From assembly GCA_037447655.1 (NCBI GenBank), contig JBBHKE010000190.1, positions 559,559 to 621,558 of the forward strand: a stretch of 62,000 nt of DNA. Direction: 5' to 3'. Source of the stretch: Zygnema cylindricum (lineage: Eukaryota > Streptophyta > Zygnematophyceae > Zygnematales > Zygnemataceae). The notes under the pieces are model-generated. The model worked only from the letters and a program-made list of their open reading frames with translations, made no database searches and had not been told where the DNA came from. Below, one piece after another: positions 7,867 through 18,669 of the stretch (within the stretch, counting starts at the first letter, position 1; each line of letters opens with the position of its first letter). The position numbers and the translations under genes were made by a program.

Positions 7867-8029
7867 TCTTTCCTGTGGGGGTTCTCGAATGGCTCCGAGA
7901 GCACACTTTTGTTTTCGGGGAATCTCCTTCTCCTCTAAATTGCCGTTGAGAAGAAGCTCTCCATCCTCCTCCTCTCAAGACTCATCTTTTTTGGTCTCCC
8001 CTTTCACTTGTGTGACCATAAGTTCCTAA
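7847..8029 (+). other. Read-out ORF from the 3' LTR start codon of element A
   Basis: The ATG that starts gag in the 5' LTR is duplicated in the 3' LTR. Here it runs 20 nt to the LTR end, then through the target duplication into antisense B sequence, giving a chance 60-codon frame ending at TAA near 8027. With the LTR promoter about 350 bp upstream, the pair could express flanking DNA as a short fusion. No function is claimed for the product. Confidence 0.35.
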
Positions 8030-8988
8030 CTCTTTCCCCCGTAGGAACCTCCTCCACGGGTTTTGTGGACCCTCAGCTCAGACAGCTTGGTACAATCAAC
8101 TATGAAGTGTCTCGACTTTTTGCAGAAATGACAAAGACCCTTTGGAGGCCCTCAGTTTGATCTTTCTCTCCCTTGAAGTTGCCGTATGGCTTCCTTGAAT
8201 CCTCCCCCTACCACTCCATTCTGGCAGCTAGAGCTTGAACGCTCTTTCCTCCTCTTCGAATCTCGAGAGTGATCTCATGTACAAGTATCATCCGGACCAC
8301 TGTGTTCCACTTCCACAAACTGTCATCCATTTCTTGCACTCTGTACACTATATTCCCAAACTCCGTAGGCAACTTCATGATGAGGGCATTGACTTTCATT
8401 TTCATTGTACCGGTTCACCCGACACTCTCCATCTCCATATATAAACAAGAGAGGTCATTAGAATAGTCCAACATTTTCCCCCCTTTGTAAGTATACTCCC
8501 CTAACCGTTGCTCGGCCAACGGGAGCTGTTGAATGGTGAAGGCTCTATAGATCTCCACTAAAGTCTCCCACAACTCCTCGACCTTGAAGATGTGGAGATG
8601 GGAGGTTGCCAATGCTTCAGAAAGGTGCCTAAGAATGAAGTGCCTGGCCGCCATTTTTGTGTATTCCTACATTTGAATACCATTTTCTTCGGACTTCACG
8701 GTTGCCACTTCAAGTACCGTGGCAAAAGGAGTGAGAGGTGTCTCCTTCCCTTTCCCCTTTTTCGATACACTGCTGTCCTCGCTGTCTGCCTCCTCCGTTT
8801 GAGCAGATACTGTTGCACAAAACTTCACTCCAACAAACCTTGGTGGAATTCCTTGAGATGGACATTTCACTTGTCCACTGACGATACCCCAGTATCGTTT
8901 TTCACACAACGCCCCCACCATGATGGTTTCCCAATAAATGCAACCAGGTCCGTTGAAGATAGGTACCCTAGAGGGTGGGCCCATAACC
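7872..8988 (-). pseudogene. Copia B gag (broken)
   Basis: Read on the minus strand from the LTR-borne ATG at 9008: M-G-D-T-E-L-Q then VMGPPSRVPIFNG, CIYWETIMVGALCEKRYWGIVSGQ, a low-complexity acidic part, the central FILRHLSEALATSHLHI...AFTIQQLPLAEQRLGEYTYKGGKMLDYSNDLSCLYMEMESVG block, then MKMKVNALIMKLPTEF. The zinc knuckle CHFCKKSRHFIVDC lies near 8140-8095 with its C, C, H and C all present. The frame is broken at about 8660, 8410 and 8205. It continues at 7872 into the protease N-terminus, where element A was inserted. Confidence 0.88.
8973..8988 (-). other. Primer-binding site of element B
   Basis: The minus strand reads GGTTATGGGCCCACCC directly after the LTR end (8989). It has the same anticodon-arm complementarity to initiator tRNA-Met as in element A, with 15 matching bases. 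Confidence 0.72.
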
Positions 8989-9984
8989 TGCAATTCTGTG
9001 TCCCCCATTGGGCTATAGAATTTAAAAAGCCTCTAAATAGTTTTTGACTTACCTTTCTTCAGTTAGGATCACATACATTCAATTACGCAAACAAGCAATC
9101 TGACTGCACCCTGTGTAGTCTAAACTCCCTTGAGTTTGTAGCAAAAGAGATCACTGTAAACGCCCAACCAAGCGATTAGTTATCAAAGGGCAAAAATGCC
9201 AATATTTGTACAAGCTCGTTTGGAGAGAGGCGGCTACCTCCTCAATCATCTAAGTTCTAAACCCCTCTCACAACCTTTATCTAATAATGTACGAACCAAT
9301 CAGAAGACTGTATAGTACAGTAGGTATTATAGCCGATGTACTTTTTTGTACGGCCTGTGTACGACAAAGCCATGCAGTGGACGTCTGTCTCCTCTAGGTT
9401 TATGCTCATACTTCACGAGATTCTCGCTTTCCAATTTTGTCCTGCCACGTGGCGCCAGGCCATGTCACGCCCAAAAACTGCCAAAACAGCCATTCCGGGA
9501 TCTCGGCGATGATGCGTGGCGCCGGATCCAAGCCGACTTTTAATATTAGCCGTTGAAAACAAATGTCCGATACATTTTTTTTCGTGCGGACATTTACTCG
9601 CACTATATTACAACTAGTTTCTATGTTCTCTGCTCGTAATTTCGTTAATCGGATTAATATCCTAAATACTGTTCAAACAAATATGTAGCCCTGTGTACTT
9701 TAACGATCTTCTACGACTGAGCGGTTAGAGCTAACGGCTACGCCTCGCTGTGTCGGTCGGAGGTTCGAGCCTTGTCGGACTCAACCTTTTTGTTAAGAGT
9801 GATTTATGTCACTCCGCTGTCCTGTTTGAGTAGCTAAGACAACCATGGCTCCACCACCCTCTCTCACCTTCAGTGACTACGACAAGTATGGGGGCTAGAG
9901 AGAGAAGGTGGAGGCAGGCTGTCTACACTTTTACTTAATTTATTCAGACGTAGAAAATACCCTCTAAATCTAGTGATTTCAACG
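8989..9984 (-). repeat. 5' LTR of element B
   Basis: 996 bp. The sense strand ends with the 20 nt ATGGGGGACACAGAATTGCA (9008-8989). The sense start at 9984 reads CGTTGAAATCACTAG, where the usual TG has become CG. It contains the antisense tRNA-like unit, the AGAGTGAT/GTCACTCC palindrome (9796-9815), the TTCAGTGACTACGACAAGT hairpin near 9872-9891, and the leader hairpin AAACTC-CCTT-GAGTTT (9122-9137). Confidence 0.88.
9712..9791 (+). ncRNA. Antisense tRNA-like Pol III unit in LTR B
   Basis: On the + strand, antisense to B: CTGAGCGGTTAGAGC (tRNA D-arm/A-box-like), a 30-nt middle, GGTTCGAGCC (B-box, consensus GGTTCGANTCC), then TCAACC and TTTTT at 9787-9791. This is one of the clearest copies. 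The D-arm block GGTTAGAGC and the B-box together are typical of genuine tRNA genes. Confidence 0.55.
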
Positions 9985-12900
9985 TTTATTTTTACTTTAC
10001 ATATGTTACATAACAAATTTCGCAATCTGATAAGAATACCTCGTCGTTTTTATGTACACTCATCCATTAGTATTTATACAACTATTGAGCCGACTAACTT
10101 AGTGAGCAATTTTGTCTCCAACCTTAAGTTGTGATGCAAACCATACATACCATTAGCCGAATATTGTACTTAATGAAAACCTATTGTTTAAAGTTAAGCG
10201 ATTTAGTAATTTTTATTCATTTCGTCGTAGACTTATAGGTTGTGTTTTAACTTGGTTATAAACTTTACTTGGTGGACGGTAAAAGAAAAAGACAAAGTCG
10301 CGCATGGGTCGATTACAAATATGAATTTAACATAACAGAGTCTTTTGTGTATATTATATAGCGAACTTTTCGTCTCATTGTTTCTTCATACCTATATATC
10401 AGATGATCGAGTGATACTAGTGTTTTTCCTCTTGTTTAGCATGAATTTAGTTATTTTTGTCCCAAAAATTGTGTTTTGCTCTTTAAATTTAACTCCCTTC
10501 CATCTACAATCAACGTTTGCATCAAATATTTACAAATCGCCACCTTATAAATTATAACACAAACGTGTTTACGGCGTAGACTAGTAAACAACGAATCGTA
10601 TATTATGGCCCATAAGATCTTCAAAATGCAATTATCCCAATTGACTTCTCTTATCCTTTCCCTCGTGATAACTTTTCAATTGTCTTAGTTTGAACCATAA
10701 TAGTGTCTATGAACAGTGAGACATGCAGGAACATGCAAAATACTAAACAAACAGATAAAAAAATGTGGTTCAGCATAACTTAATTTTATCGATTTTTTTA
10801 AATAATGTAGAAGCTCGTATTTGTGATATTTATAACATGTGAGTTAAATGATTGCATAACCAACATATAATCATATGAACCAATCACGAAATTATTGAAA
10901 TTCCTAAAAATAATATTTTATTACATATTTGCCATTCATCGGGTGAATTAAAAATAACATTATCCGGTGCGGTTCGAGTGGTTTTGCTAGTGTCCTTGGT
11001 TGACTTGTTCAAAAAATATATTGTATTTTTTTACTCACTTTGATAGTTATCTCAAGAAAAAATTTCATATACTTCGAAGTCCTTAGGTATCATCTTCTTT
11101 ACATGTTTTAAACTTGTCTTCGGAGCTAAACCTTACATCTTAATATCAATAATGTAACTAAACAATGAATCTTAAAAAGAAATTGCCAACAAGTATAATA
11201 TGTTATATCAAAGATTTGAAATTGTTGGGTGATATTGGTATTTAAAAATTTAATCACTTTCACGACACTAAAAGACACCTAAGTATGCAAACAAACAAGG
11301 TTGGTTTACTGTTTGAAAAAAATCACTTTGAGTTGTAGTTTTCTCATGCTACGATGGTTATGGTTAGCTCTCTTGCTTAGAATAGACAAAATGTAGACGT
11401 GTTGTTTTGTTTGTTGGCTGGAGATAAGACTAAATTTTTTTTTGGGTCGAAGACTCTTTCATAAAGTTTGAATAACCCTAATTGGAGCTATTTTATCATG
11501 AGTTTGTACCAACGATGGTTATGCTCACGAACCGTAATTGTAAAGATTCCCTTTAAGACCCTTCATTTGTAGGTCACGTAACCACATCGAGGATACAAGT
11601 TTTAATCATAACACCTTTCAATCATGAAATTGCTGTTGCATTCAATAACGTTGATCACCCACCAAATGTCGTTGTACAAGGCTATCAATGTGATGTCCAC
11701 GAGTGTAATAGTTTACTACTCATAATATGCGAGTGTTGGGGTTAACCAACAACATCAAGTATAATGTTTAATGACCCGTAAAAGGGTTGCCGACCTACGA
11801 ATTGAACAAAATGCTTGAATGACATATAATTTTGAAATTTTTGAATGTCGCGTTTTAGGTATGAAATTGAAGATTAAAAAATAATGGCGGTGCAAATTAT
11901 AACCAGTAACATAATCCATAAAATGTACTCATTGGATAAAACATTTGATATATAACTTTAGAGGGTAAACTTAATATCAATATTGGCTAAGTTACGTGAA
12001 ATAAGTAAAAACATGTTAATACAAAAAATGAGTAAAAAAAATTGGCTAAAATATAACCCTTACTATTAATAAATAAAATAAAATGAAATGCTCTCCCATC
12101 GAACAATTTGATCCGCCTATAAAAAACATTTTTTGTTTTTTTTTGTGTTTTTAACCGTTCAACAAGGTGTTAACTAAGTGTTGAAATTTGTAAACTACCT
12201 TGTGAATCACTAACAACATAAGAAATAATTGGTGTAATTTCTTTTTTAGTGTTATCAACTCTAGTTTGGGTTTATGGCCTTTCGCAAATAAATGATTAGC
12301 TTATTTATGCATACCGCGAATATGGGTACACTTTTCCCATAGTGTAAAAGATATAGTATGTGTTCACAAAGTTGACGTTTAAACATATGAGAACAGGTTT
12401 GTGTGATTTCCCCTTCAGTGGGAATCAAATATGAGTGCTCGTTTTCGTGTTGACGCACTCACTTTCGCGTGTCGACGCCTTTCGTTGACACTCTTTCTGT
12501 ATGATTGTGCGAAATAACGAGCAATAATAGTGATGACTGACATAGTTCGCAAACTGCACTTCTTTAAAATTGTCAAAGCTAGAGTTATTAACGCTAATTA
12601 AACAATATATATATCACCGTAAAAAATAATTGGAGTTATTAATTCTATTTCAGATTTAAAGAGAATTTTTTTGGGGCACAAAATTAGCGTTATTAACACT
12701 AATAGCGATTGATGGTTTACTATCAAACACTGTATACCTTTGGGTATCAATTTAAATCCAAAAACAATGACGTCTCACAATGACATTGGACACTCATTCT
12801 GCGTTACACCTTCTATACTCATTAGAGTTAATAAGACTACGGGTGAAGTTCCATTAGACATTTCTGTAATCGTACGGCCAACTCTACAGACCGAGTCGAT

Positions 12901-13271
12901 TGAGTCGATGTTCTATCATGAAGAGTCTATTAACCACGTGTTCTAAATTGATTGGCAACACGCAAGCTACGATTTGATATTTAATATCTTTCAGATTTTT
13001 AGCACCAACAAACTTAACTTCAAATATTCACTTGCGTACCATGTACCTGCGTACGAAATCATCATACAACAGAACTTTTATACTTTTTGCTAGTGTTGGG
13101 TATCTAGTTAATTCTTATCAAGATAATTTCGATATTCGATATATCGAATATCGATCGAGTAGACTCCTCTGTGTATCGTACCGAGACCAACATAAATTAT
13201 CACATTATAATGTAATTTTTAAATTTAATATAATATGTTATTTTAGCAAAAAAAAAAATTATATGATATGC
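9985..13271. other. AT-rich intergenic stretch, no gene recognised
   Basis: 3.3 kb with no recognisable coding region on either strand; the open frames are short (under ~70 codons) and composed of A+T-rich chance codons. It holds a short inverted-repeat element at about 12614-12717. TATGC at 13267-13271 is the left target duplication of element G. No RNA gene or other repeat was seen. Confidence 0.6.
12614..12717. mobile_element. Short foldback element, probably a MITE (copy 3)
   Basis: The right end, ATTAACACTAATAGCGATTG followed by ATGGTTTACTA, is nearly the same as the right end of the MITE at 50992-51212. The left part (CACCGTAAAAAATAATTGGAG...) is an imperfect inverted copy of the right part. 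TA flanks both ends. At about 104 bp it is half the length of the other two copies, so it is either internally deleted or a relative. Confidence 0.4.
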
Positions 13272-14306
13272 TGCAATTCTCTGTCCTCCATCGGACTACA
13301 AAATACAGGAAGCCTCTAGATAGTTATTAACTAACCCACTTTAAATGGTAACCACTGCTACCCAAGCAGACAAGCAGACAATTTTACTGTACCCCTGTGC
13401 AGCCTGGACTCCCCTGAGTCCGTAGGAAAAAGAATCTCTGAAAACGCCGAACCAGGCGATAAGTTATGAGGCAGTAAAACTGCCAATTTGTACGAACTCC
13501 CAAATGGAGAGGTGACTACCTACCAAAATTTTCCAAGTCTTGATTCCCTCTAATAACTTATATCTACTGAAGTACAAACCAATCAAATTACTGTTCCGTA
13601 CCAAAAAATTACTACTGCCGGTGTACCTTTTGTACGGCCTATGTACGACAAGGCTATTTAGCGGACGCATGATTGCTTTTTACTAGTCCGTACATTCCTC
13701 GGAATTCCTATGACCGAATGTCATCTCTCCACATGGCTCCAGGTCATGCTACGTCACAAAACGCCAAGGTGACCACTCCGGGATTTCGGCGATGATGTGC
13801 GCCGTCGGATTCGCAATGAGACGCAATCATATCCGTTATAAATACTTGCGTGATATTCGTTTCGTTGCCAAAAACATACGTGGTATTCGTTTTTGAAATG
13901 ATGTCGTACTTCGTACTTTAATAAAATTGTATCTATGCACGTCGCATAGAGTTTTAGTTAAATGAATTTGTTCCTTTCTAAATGTATATATATCTATCAC
14001 ATACTATAACATTTAGCATTGGTCCTAGTCTAATAGGATAAAGTTGACCGCTGTCAGTCAACCTGACGACCAGTAGGTACCGGGATCAAATCTCGGGTCC
14101 GTCATATATATTTTTAGAGTAACCTACTAAAAATAACTGCCTGTTGGACTAGGGCAGCCATGGATCAACCACCCTCTCTATCCTTCAGTGACTACAACAA
14201 GTATAGGGGGTAGAGAGAGGAGGTGGAGGCAAGCTGTGTGTCATTTTTTTTTTTATACTAACATATTAAACCTAAAATATACTCTAGAAATCTATCAATT
14301 TCAACA
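13272..14306 (-). repeat. 3' LTR of element G
   Basis: 1035 bp. The sense strand starts TGTTGAAATTGATAG at 14306 and ends CAGAGAATTGCA at 13272. It carries the antisense tRNA-like unit (14021-14115), the hairpin with TTCAGTGACTACAACAAGT near 14184-14202, and an intact leader hairpin GGACTC/GAGTCC at 13406-13421. It is highly similar to 18670-19701 and to the LTR piece at 70-573. Confidence 0.92.
14021..14115 (+). ncRNA. Antisense tRNA-like Pol III unit in LTR G (3' copy)
   Basis: On the + strand: TAGTCTAATAGGATAAAG (A-box-like), a long variable middle, a B-box region CGGGATCAAATCTCGGG forming a T-arm, then GTCCGTC and TTTTT at 14111-14115. The GGATAAAG D-arm is reminiscent of tRNA-Arg. The resemblance is judged by eye only. 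Confidence 0.5.
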
Positions 14307-14323
14307 CTCCCTTTATTTTCTAG
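14307..14323 (-). other. Polypurine tract of element G
   Basis: The sense strand reads CTAGAAAATAAAGGGAG immediately before the LTR start. CTAG includes the stop context seen in other copies. Confidence 0.75.
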
Positions 14324-14861
14324 TTTAATTTATTTTTTCTTTCAACCCATATTTTTCCCGACAATATTTTAATTTTGGAGAGAGCACTGGTTTGGTCATC
14401 ATGTCAGCCACCATTTCTTCATCATGTCTATACACAGGATAAAAAATTTATTTTCAACTTTTTCTATTACGAAGCTTAATCTTATGTCCATATGTTTTGC
14501 TTTGAAATGGTGTTTTGGATTGGCTGCGATTACGATTGCAACTTTATTATTTCAAAAGATTTCATGCACTCCCTCCTTCATATATCCTAGTTCTTGCAAT
14601 AATGATTTCACCCACATTAGTTCTTTAACTGCAGAACAAGACGCCATATACTCAGCCTTGATAGTAGACTGAGCCACCACCTTTTGCTGTTTAATGTTCC
14701 AACAGCAAGCACCTTCCTCCACATACAAAACATATCCAGAAGTGCATCTTCTCATTGGTGCATCCCCATAACTGGCATCACTCCAAGTGGTGATATCAGT
14801 GTCTCCCCTCCCAAATGCAACCATAATTCTCTGGTTCCAACCAGATATCTCATGACTCTCT
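14324..14861 (-). pseudogene. Copia G RNase H (broken)
   Basis: Minus-strand 14824-14552 reads TDITTWSDASYGDAPMRRCTSGYVLYVEEGACC..KQQKVVAQST..AEYMASCSAVKELMWVKSLLQELGYMKEGVHEIF, covering the first two catalytic acids of copia RNase H (SDASYGD and AEYMA). A frameshift follows at about 14552. The remaining CDN..AIVIAANPKHHFKAKHMDIRLSF region is legible in another frame down to ~14440, then the tail degenerates before the polypurine tract. The N-terminal side is cut by the LTR fragment at 14862. Confidence 0.85.
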
Positions 14862-14990
14862 TGTAGAAATTAATGGTTTTTAAGTATTTTCTAGGTCTGA
14901 ATAGAAATAAAGAAGCCGAGGCAGTCTACCTCTAACTTCTCTCTCCAACTCTCAAACTTGTCGCAGTCACTGAGAAATTGGAGAGGAAAC
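14862..14990 (+). repeat. LTR 5'-end fragment (D-like family) embedded in element G
   Basis: TGTAGAAATTAATGG then GTATTTTCTAGGTCTGAATAG, GCCGAGGCAGTCTACCTC and the AACTTGTCGCAGTCACTGAG motif match the first ~130 nt of a copia LTR of the D/J type in + orientation. It replaces about 107 bp of the RT/RNase H junction (compare 22693-22800 in element H). It has an LTR start at one side but no LTR end, primer site or target duplication, so it was not placed by ordinary integration. The right edge is uncertain by ~10 bp. Confidence 0.7.
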
Positions 14991-15905
14991 TTTCTAAAAC
15001 CTGTCTATAAGGGATAGACTTCATAAACTCCCTTTCCTCTGGACTCATCAGATCTTCTAAGATCATCACTCCTCCTTCTACTCTCCCATCACTTACTTTT
15101 TTTAAGTCCATGGGAGTGGTACAACTGTTAGCATTTTCCATCTGGAATTTCTCAAGCATAGTACCTATTGCTTCTTTCTGAGTAAGTCTGATAATCTTCT
15201 TCCCCCTATCTCTCTCCATTTGGATCCCCAAAATATATTTTGCCTCCCCTAAATCCTTCATATCAAATCTGCCCCTAAGATCTTTCTTTAGCATATTGAT
15301 CTTCCCCAAAGACTTACTTAACACAAGTAGATCATCCACATAAATTGCAATAAAAATGACACCATTCTCATCTTCTATTATATAGATAGAATGGTCAGAG
15401 CTGATCGGGATACATCCCAGATTGACGAGAAACTCATCTAGTTTTTTATTCCACTGTCGGGGAGCCTGTTTCACTCCATATAAGGACTTTATGAGCCTGT
15501 AGACTTTGCTCTCTTCTCCTTCTTCCACAAACCCCTCGGGTTGCCTCATGAAAATTTCTTCCTCTAACTCACCATTAAGAAAAGCAGTCTTAATGTCCAT
15601 CTGGTGTATTTCCATGTCTTCCGCTGCGGCCAGACTGAGGAGAATCCTTACCGATGGGAATCGAACAACTGGAGCAAGGGTCTCCTCATAGTCAATCCCC
15701 TCTTTTTGGGTGAACCCGTTCGCTACCAATCGAGCCTTATATCTCTCAATTGTGTTTATCTGGGATCAGTTTTAGTTTAAATACCCATTTACACCCAATA
15801 GGTTTTCTGTCTGGAGGACAATCTGTTAGTTCCCAAATATTTGCTTCCATGATAGAAGCCATCTCATCAGTTATGACTCTAATCCATCTTTCTTTCTCTG
15901 GACTA
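14991..15905 (-). pseudogene. Copia G reverse transcriptase (mostly intact frame)
   Basis: The frame 15729-14932 covers most of copia RT: FTQKEGIDYEETLAPVVRF, HQMDIKTAFLNGELEEE, KSLYGVKQAPRQWNKKL, IAIYVDDLLVLSKS (catalytic aspartates present), RFDMKDLGEAKYILGIQME, LTQKEAIG and PYRQV. It then enters the foreign LTR fragment and terminates. The first ~60 residues (WELTDCPPDRKPIGCKWVFKLKL) are in a different frame, shifted by one base near 15745. The GLKQAP motif reads GVKQAP, a mild change. Confidence 0.9.
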
Positions 15906-17077
15906 TTCACTGCCTCTAAGTAAGACTGAGGATCATCTGGGTGAGAAAGCTTAGTTACCTTATGAGCAGCTTGTTTTTCCTGTATCCTTTTGCTGCTCCT
16001 CCTTCCTCCCTCAAACTCCGAAGCTGGAATGGATGGAAGTCTTGGATTTCTTCTCACTGTCTCACCGGCTCCTCAGTCCATGGAAGTCGGTTCTTGTTCC
16101 GCTTCTTCTATCTCCTCAAAGTCCATAGGAGTGTGTGAGGTTTCTGGTGAGTCTCATGTATCTTGGATCTCCCCTTAATCTGCAATCACGGTTTCACTCA
16201 TGTCCCTTTCGAGAACGACGGAGTTCTCCTCACTTTCGGACTCAAATCTGATTCTTATCTTCTTTGTATATTTGAAGGGGTCAAATGACTTCCCTTCATC
16301 CATGAAAACTAAGTGTTTGACCAGAATGATATCTTTCTTTGCTAAGTCATAGACTCTATATCCCTTAACATCCTCATCATATCCCACAAAGTATCCAGGT
16401 TTTCCCTTAGCATCTAGTTTCCAGTTTTTCTTATCCGTGTCAAGACTGTAGACTTGGCTACCGAGCACTTTAAGGTGTGAGATATCTGGTTTCCTTCCAA
16501 CCCATCTCTCATAAGGTGTCACTCCCTTTACAGCTGAGGTAAGGACTCTATTCTTAATGTAGTTGACACAGTTCATTGCTTCTGCCCAAAATCTCTTTCC
16601 TATTTTCTTGTCTGCCAACATACTGCATGCACTATCTCCTAGTGTTCTATTCAACCTCTCAGCTACCCCATTTTGTTCCGGGTTATATGGTACGGTTTTC
16701 TGGTGTTGCACTCTCTCATCTCTCAGATATTCCTCAAATTGGTTAGAGGTATATTCCCACTCATTATCACTCGTTATCCTCTTAATGGGGGTTTCATGCA
16801 GCTTTTCACTCCAGGCTTTATATTCTTTGAAGTAAGTTGATGCTTCAGACTTATTTTTCAGAAAGTAGACTCTAGAGTATCTAGACCAGTCATCGGTTAT
16901 TGTCATCATAAACCTCTTTTCTCCAACGGAAGGTACTTTTGCAGGTCCCCAAATATCTGTGTGGACCAAATCTAACACTTTCTCACCTCTTTATATGGAG
17001 GCTTTGTGAAAGGGAAGTCTGTGAGCCTTACCTTGAGCACAGCCACTACAATCATCCATCATTTCATTTTCCCCAAA
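15906..17077 (-). pseudogene. Copia G integrase (core frame intact, C-terminal part shifted)
   Basis: The open frame 16978-16175 gives LDLVHTDIWGPAKVPSV (first Asp), ITDDWSRYSRVYFLKNKSE, YKAWSEKLHETPIKRITSDNEWEYTSNQFEEYLRDE (second Asp; the usual NGGEY is NEWEY), VPYNPEQNGVAERLNRTLGDSACSMLADKK (catalytic Glu) and the GKPGYFVGYDEDVKGYRVYDL C-terminal domain. The HHCC zinc end lies in the neighbouring protease frame, separated by a frame break near 16985-17080. The variable linker, PASEFEGGRRSSKR and SHPDDPQSY, is at 16057-15900. The triad is complete, but the reading frame to protease is lost. Confidence 0.88.
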
Positions 17078-17570
17078 CTAAATGCCTTCGACTACCCCAA
17101 GTTTTTTTATTTCCATCAACCTATCAAAATGCACATGCCCCAACCGCTTATGCCAAATTATCAATTTAGGAACACCAACATAATAAGCATTCTTATTTTC
17201 ATTACTCAGGTTAAGCCTAAACATTCCTTGGCTACCTTTATCTGCCGTGAAGTAAACTTCATCCCCATACGTAGCTGTAAACACTCCCTTTCTAGTGAAG
17301 GTATCAAACTCTTTGTCATCTAGCACAGACGTAGGGACAAGATTTTTACTCAACTGAGGAATGTAGAGTACATCTGTGAATGTAACTATAGAAGTCTTGC
17401 CCTCCACTAAGACTTTCAGATCTACTAATCCCACTAGATCTGTAGTAACCACTCTCCCATCCCCATACTTTATCTCTACAGTAGGGATCTTTCTTAGCTT
17501 AGTGAAGAGTTCTTTATCACGACACATATGCATGGATGCACCTGAGTCAATGATCCATCCTTCCTGTGGA
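17078..17570 (-). pseudogene. Copia G protease and GAG-pre-integrase domain
   Basis: In frame on the minus strand, this reads GWIIDSGASMHMCRDKELFTKLRKIPTVEIKYGDGRVVTTDLVG, then VLYIPQLSKNLVPTSVLDDKEF, MFRLNLSNENKNAYYVG and IIWHKRLGHVHFDRLMEIKKLGVVEGI, ending with the first two His of the integrase HHCC finger. The aspartic protease motif D-S-G-A is intact, one of only two intact copies in the window (the other is in D). A stop follows at about 17080. Confidence 0.88.
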
Positions 17571-18669
17571 GCTTCCCGAATTGCTCCAAGGGCACATTTT
17601 TGTCTCCGAGTGATCTCCTTCCCCTCTAGACTCTCGTCAAGAAGAAGATCCCCATCCTCCTCACAGGACTCATCCTCGGTTTCTCCTATCACTTTTGCAA
17701 GCACAAGTGCCTTTTCTTCCCTGCGGAAGAACTCCCTCCACAGTTCTCTTGGAGCCTCGGCTCCGACTGCTTGACCCAGTCTGCAATGAAGTGTCCTAGT
17801 TTTTTGCAAAAATGACAAAGACCCTTTGGGGGGCTTGGTCCCCCAGATTGATCTCTTTCCCCTTTGTAAGGTTTCTTTGGGTCCTTCCCCCATCGGTCCC
17901 CTCCTGCTGCTAGAGCTTGAATGCTCTGTCCTCCTCTCCTAATCTCCATTGTGTTTTCCTGCACAAGTATTATTCTGACCACTATGTTCCATTTCCATGA
18001 ACTATCACACATTCCCTGTACTCGGTAAATTATGTTTTCGAACTCATCTGGTAACTTCATGATAAGAGTGTTAACTTTCATTTTCATTGTACCTGTCCAC
18101 CCGACACTTTCCATCTCCATATACAAAGAAGAAAGATCATTACAATAATCTAACATCTTTCCTCCTTTGTAAGTGTAACTAGCTAGCTTTTGCTCAGCCA
18201 ACTAGAGCTCCTGAATATTTCCTGCTCTATACATCTCCACCAAACTCTCCCATAGCTCCTCGGCCTTGTAAATGTGAAGGTGAGGGGTGGCCAAACCTTG
18301 AGTGAGGTGTCTTAGAATGAAGTTCTTGGCAGCCATGTTTACGTCTTCCCACATTTGAGTATCGTTCTCCACGGTTTTCACGACCGCTGATTTGGTGCCA
18401 TGGCAATAGGGGTGAGTGGTGTCTCCTTCCCTTTCCCCTTTTTGGATACACTACTGTCCCCATCATCTGCCTCCTCCGCGGAAGCAGTCTCTGCTGCGGA
18501 AAACCTTACTCCCCCAAAACCCGGCGGAATTCCCGAAGGTGGACGTTTCACTTTTCCACTGACGATACCCTAGTATCATTTTTCGCACAAAGCTCCCATC
18601 ATCATGGCTTCCCAATAGATGAACCCAGATCCATTGAAGGTGGGCACCTTAGAGGGTGGGCCCATAACC
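17571..18669 (-). pseudogene. Copia G gag (broken)
   Basis: Starts at the LTR-borne ATG (18689, M-E-D-T-E-L-Q) and reads across the primer site into the standard N-terminus. Fragments at 18466-18227 and 18201-17689 cover the TYKGGKMLDYCNDLSSLYMEMESVG...MKMKVNTLIMKLPDEFENIIYRVQGM block, a basic region, and the zinc knuckle CHFCKKLGHFIADW, in which the last Cys is replaced by Trp. Frame changes lie near 18470, 18210 (stop) and 17830. Confidence 0.87.
18654..18669 (-). other. Primer-binding site of element G
   Basis: The minus strand reads GGTTATGGGCCCACCC immediately after the LTR end at 18670, complementary to the initiator tRNA-Met anticodon arm. Confidence 0.72.

Larger units (their letters stand above)
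574..9984 (-). mobile_element. Ty1/copia element B, degenerate, interrupted by element A
   Basis: Read on the minus strand, the order is 5' LTR (9984-8989), primer site (8988-8973), gag (to ~7872), then an interruption by element A (7871-3364 including its target duplication), then protease, integrase, reverse transcriptase and the start of RNase H down to 574. There a + strand LTR (1-573) cuts it again. The 3' LTR lies outside the window. The protease-integrase-RT order is diagnostic of Ty1/copia. All reading frames are broken. B is older than both elements inserted in it. Confidence 0.9.

Noticed and set aside
9712-9791. Functional tRNA gene
   Set aside because: A- and B-box-like parts are present but there is no closing acceptor stem or clear anticodon arm, and the block repeats at a fixed place in LTRs. 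Called tRNA-like only.
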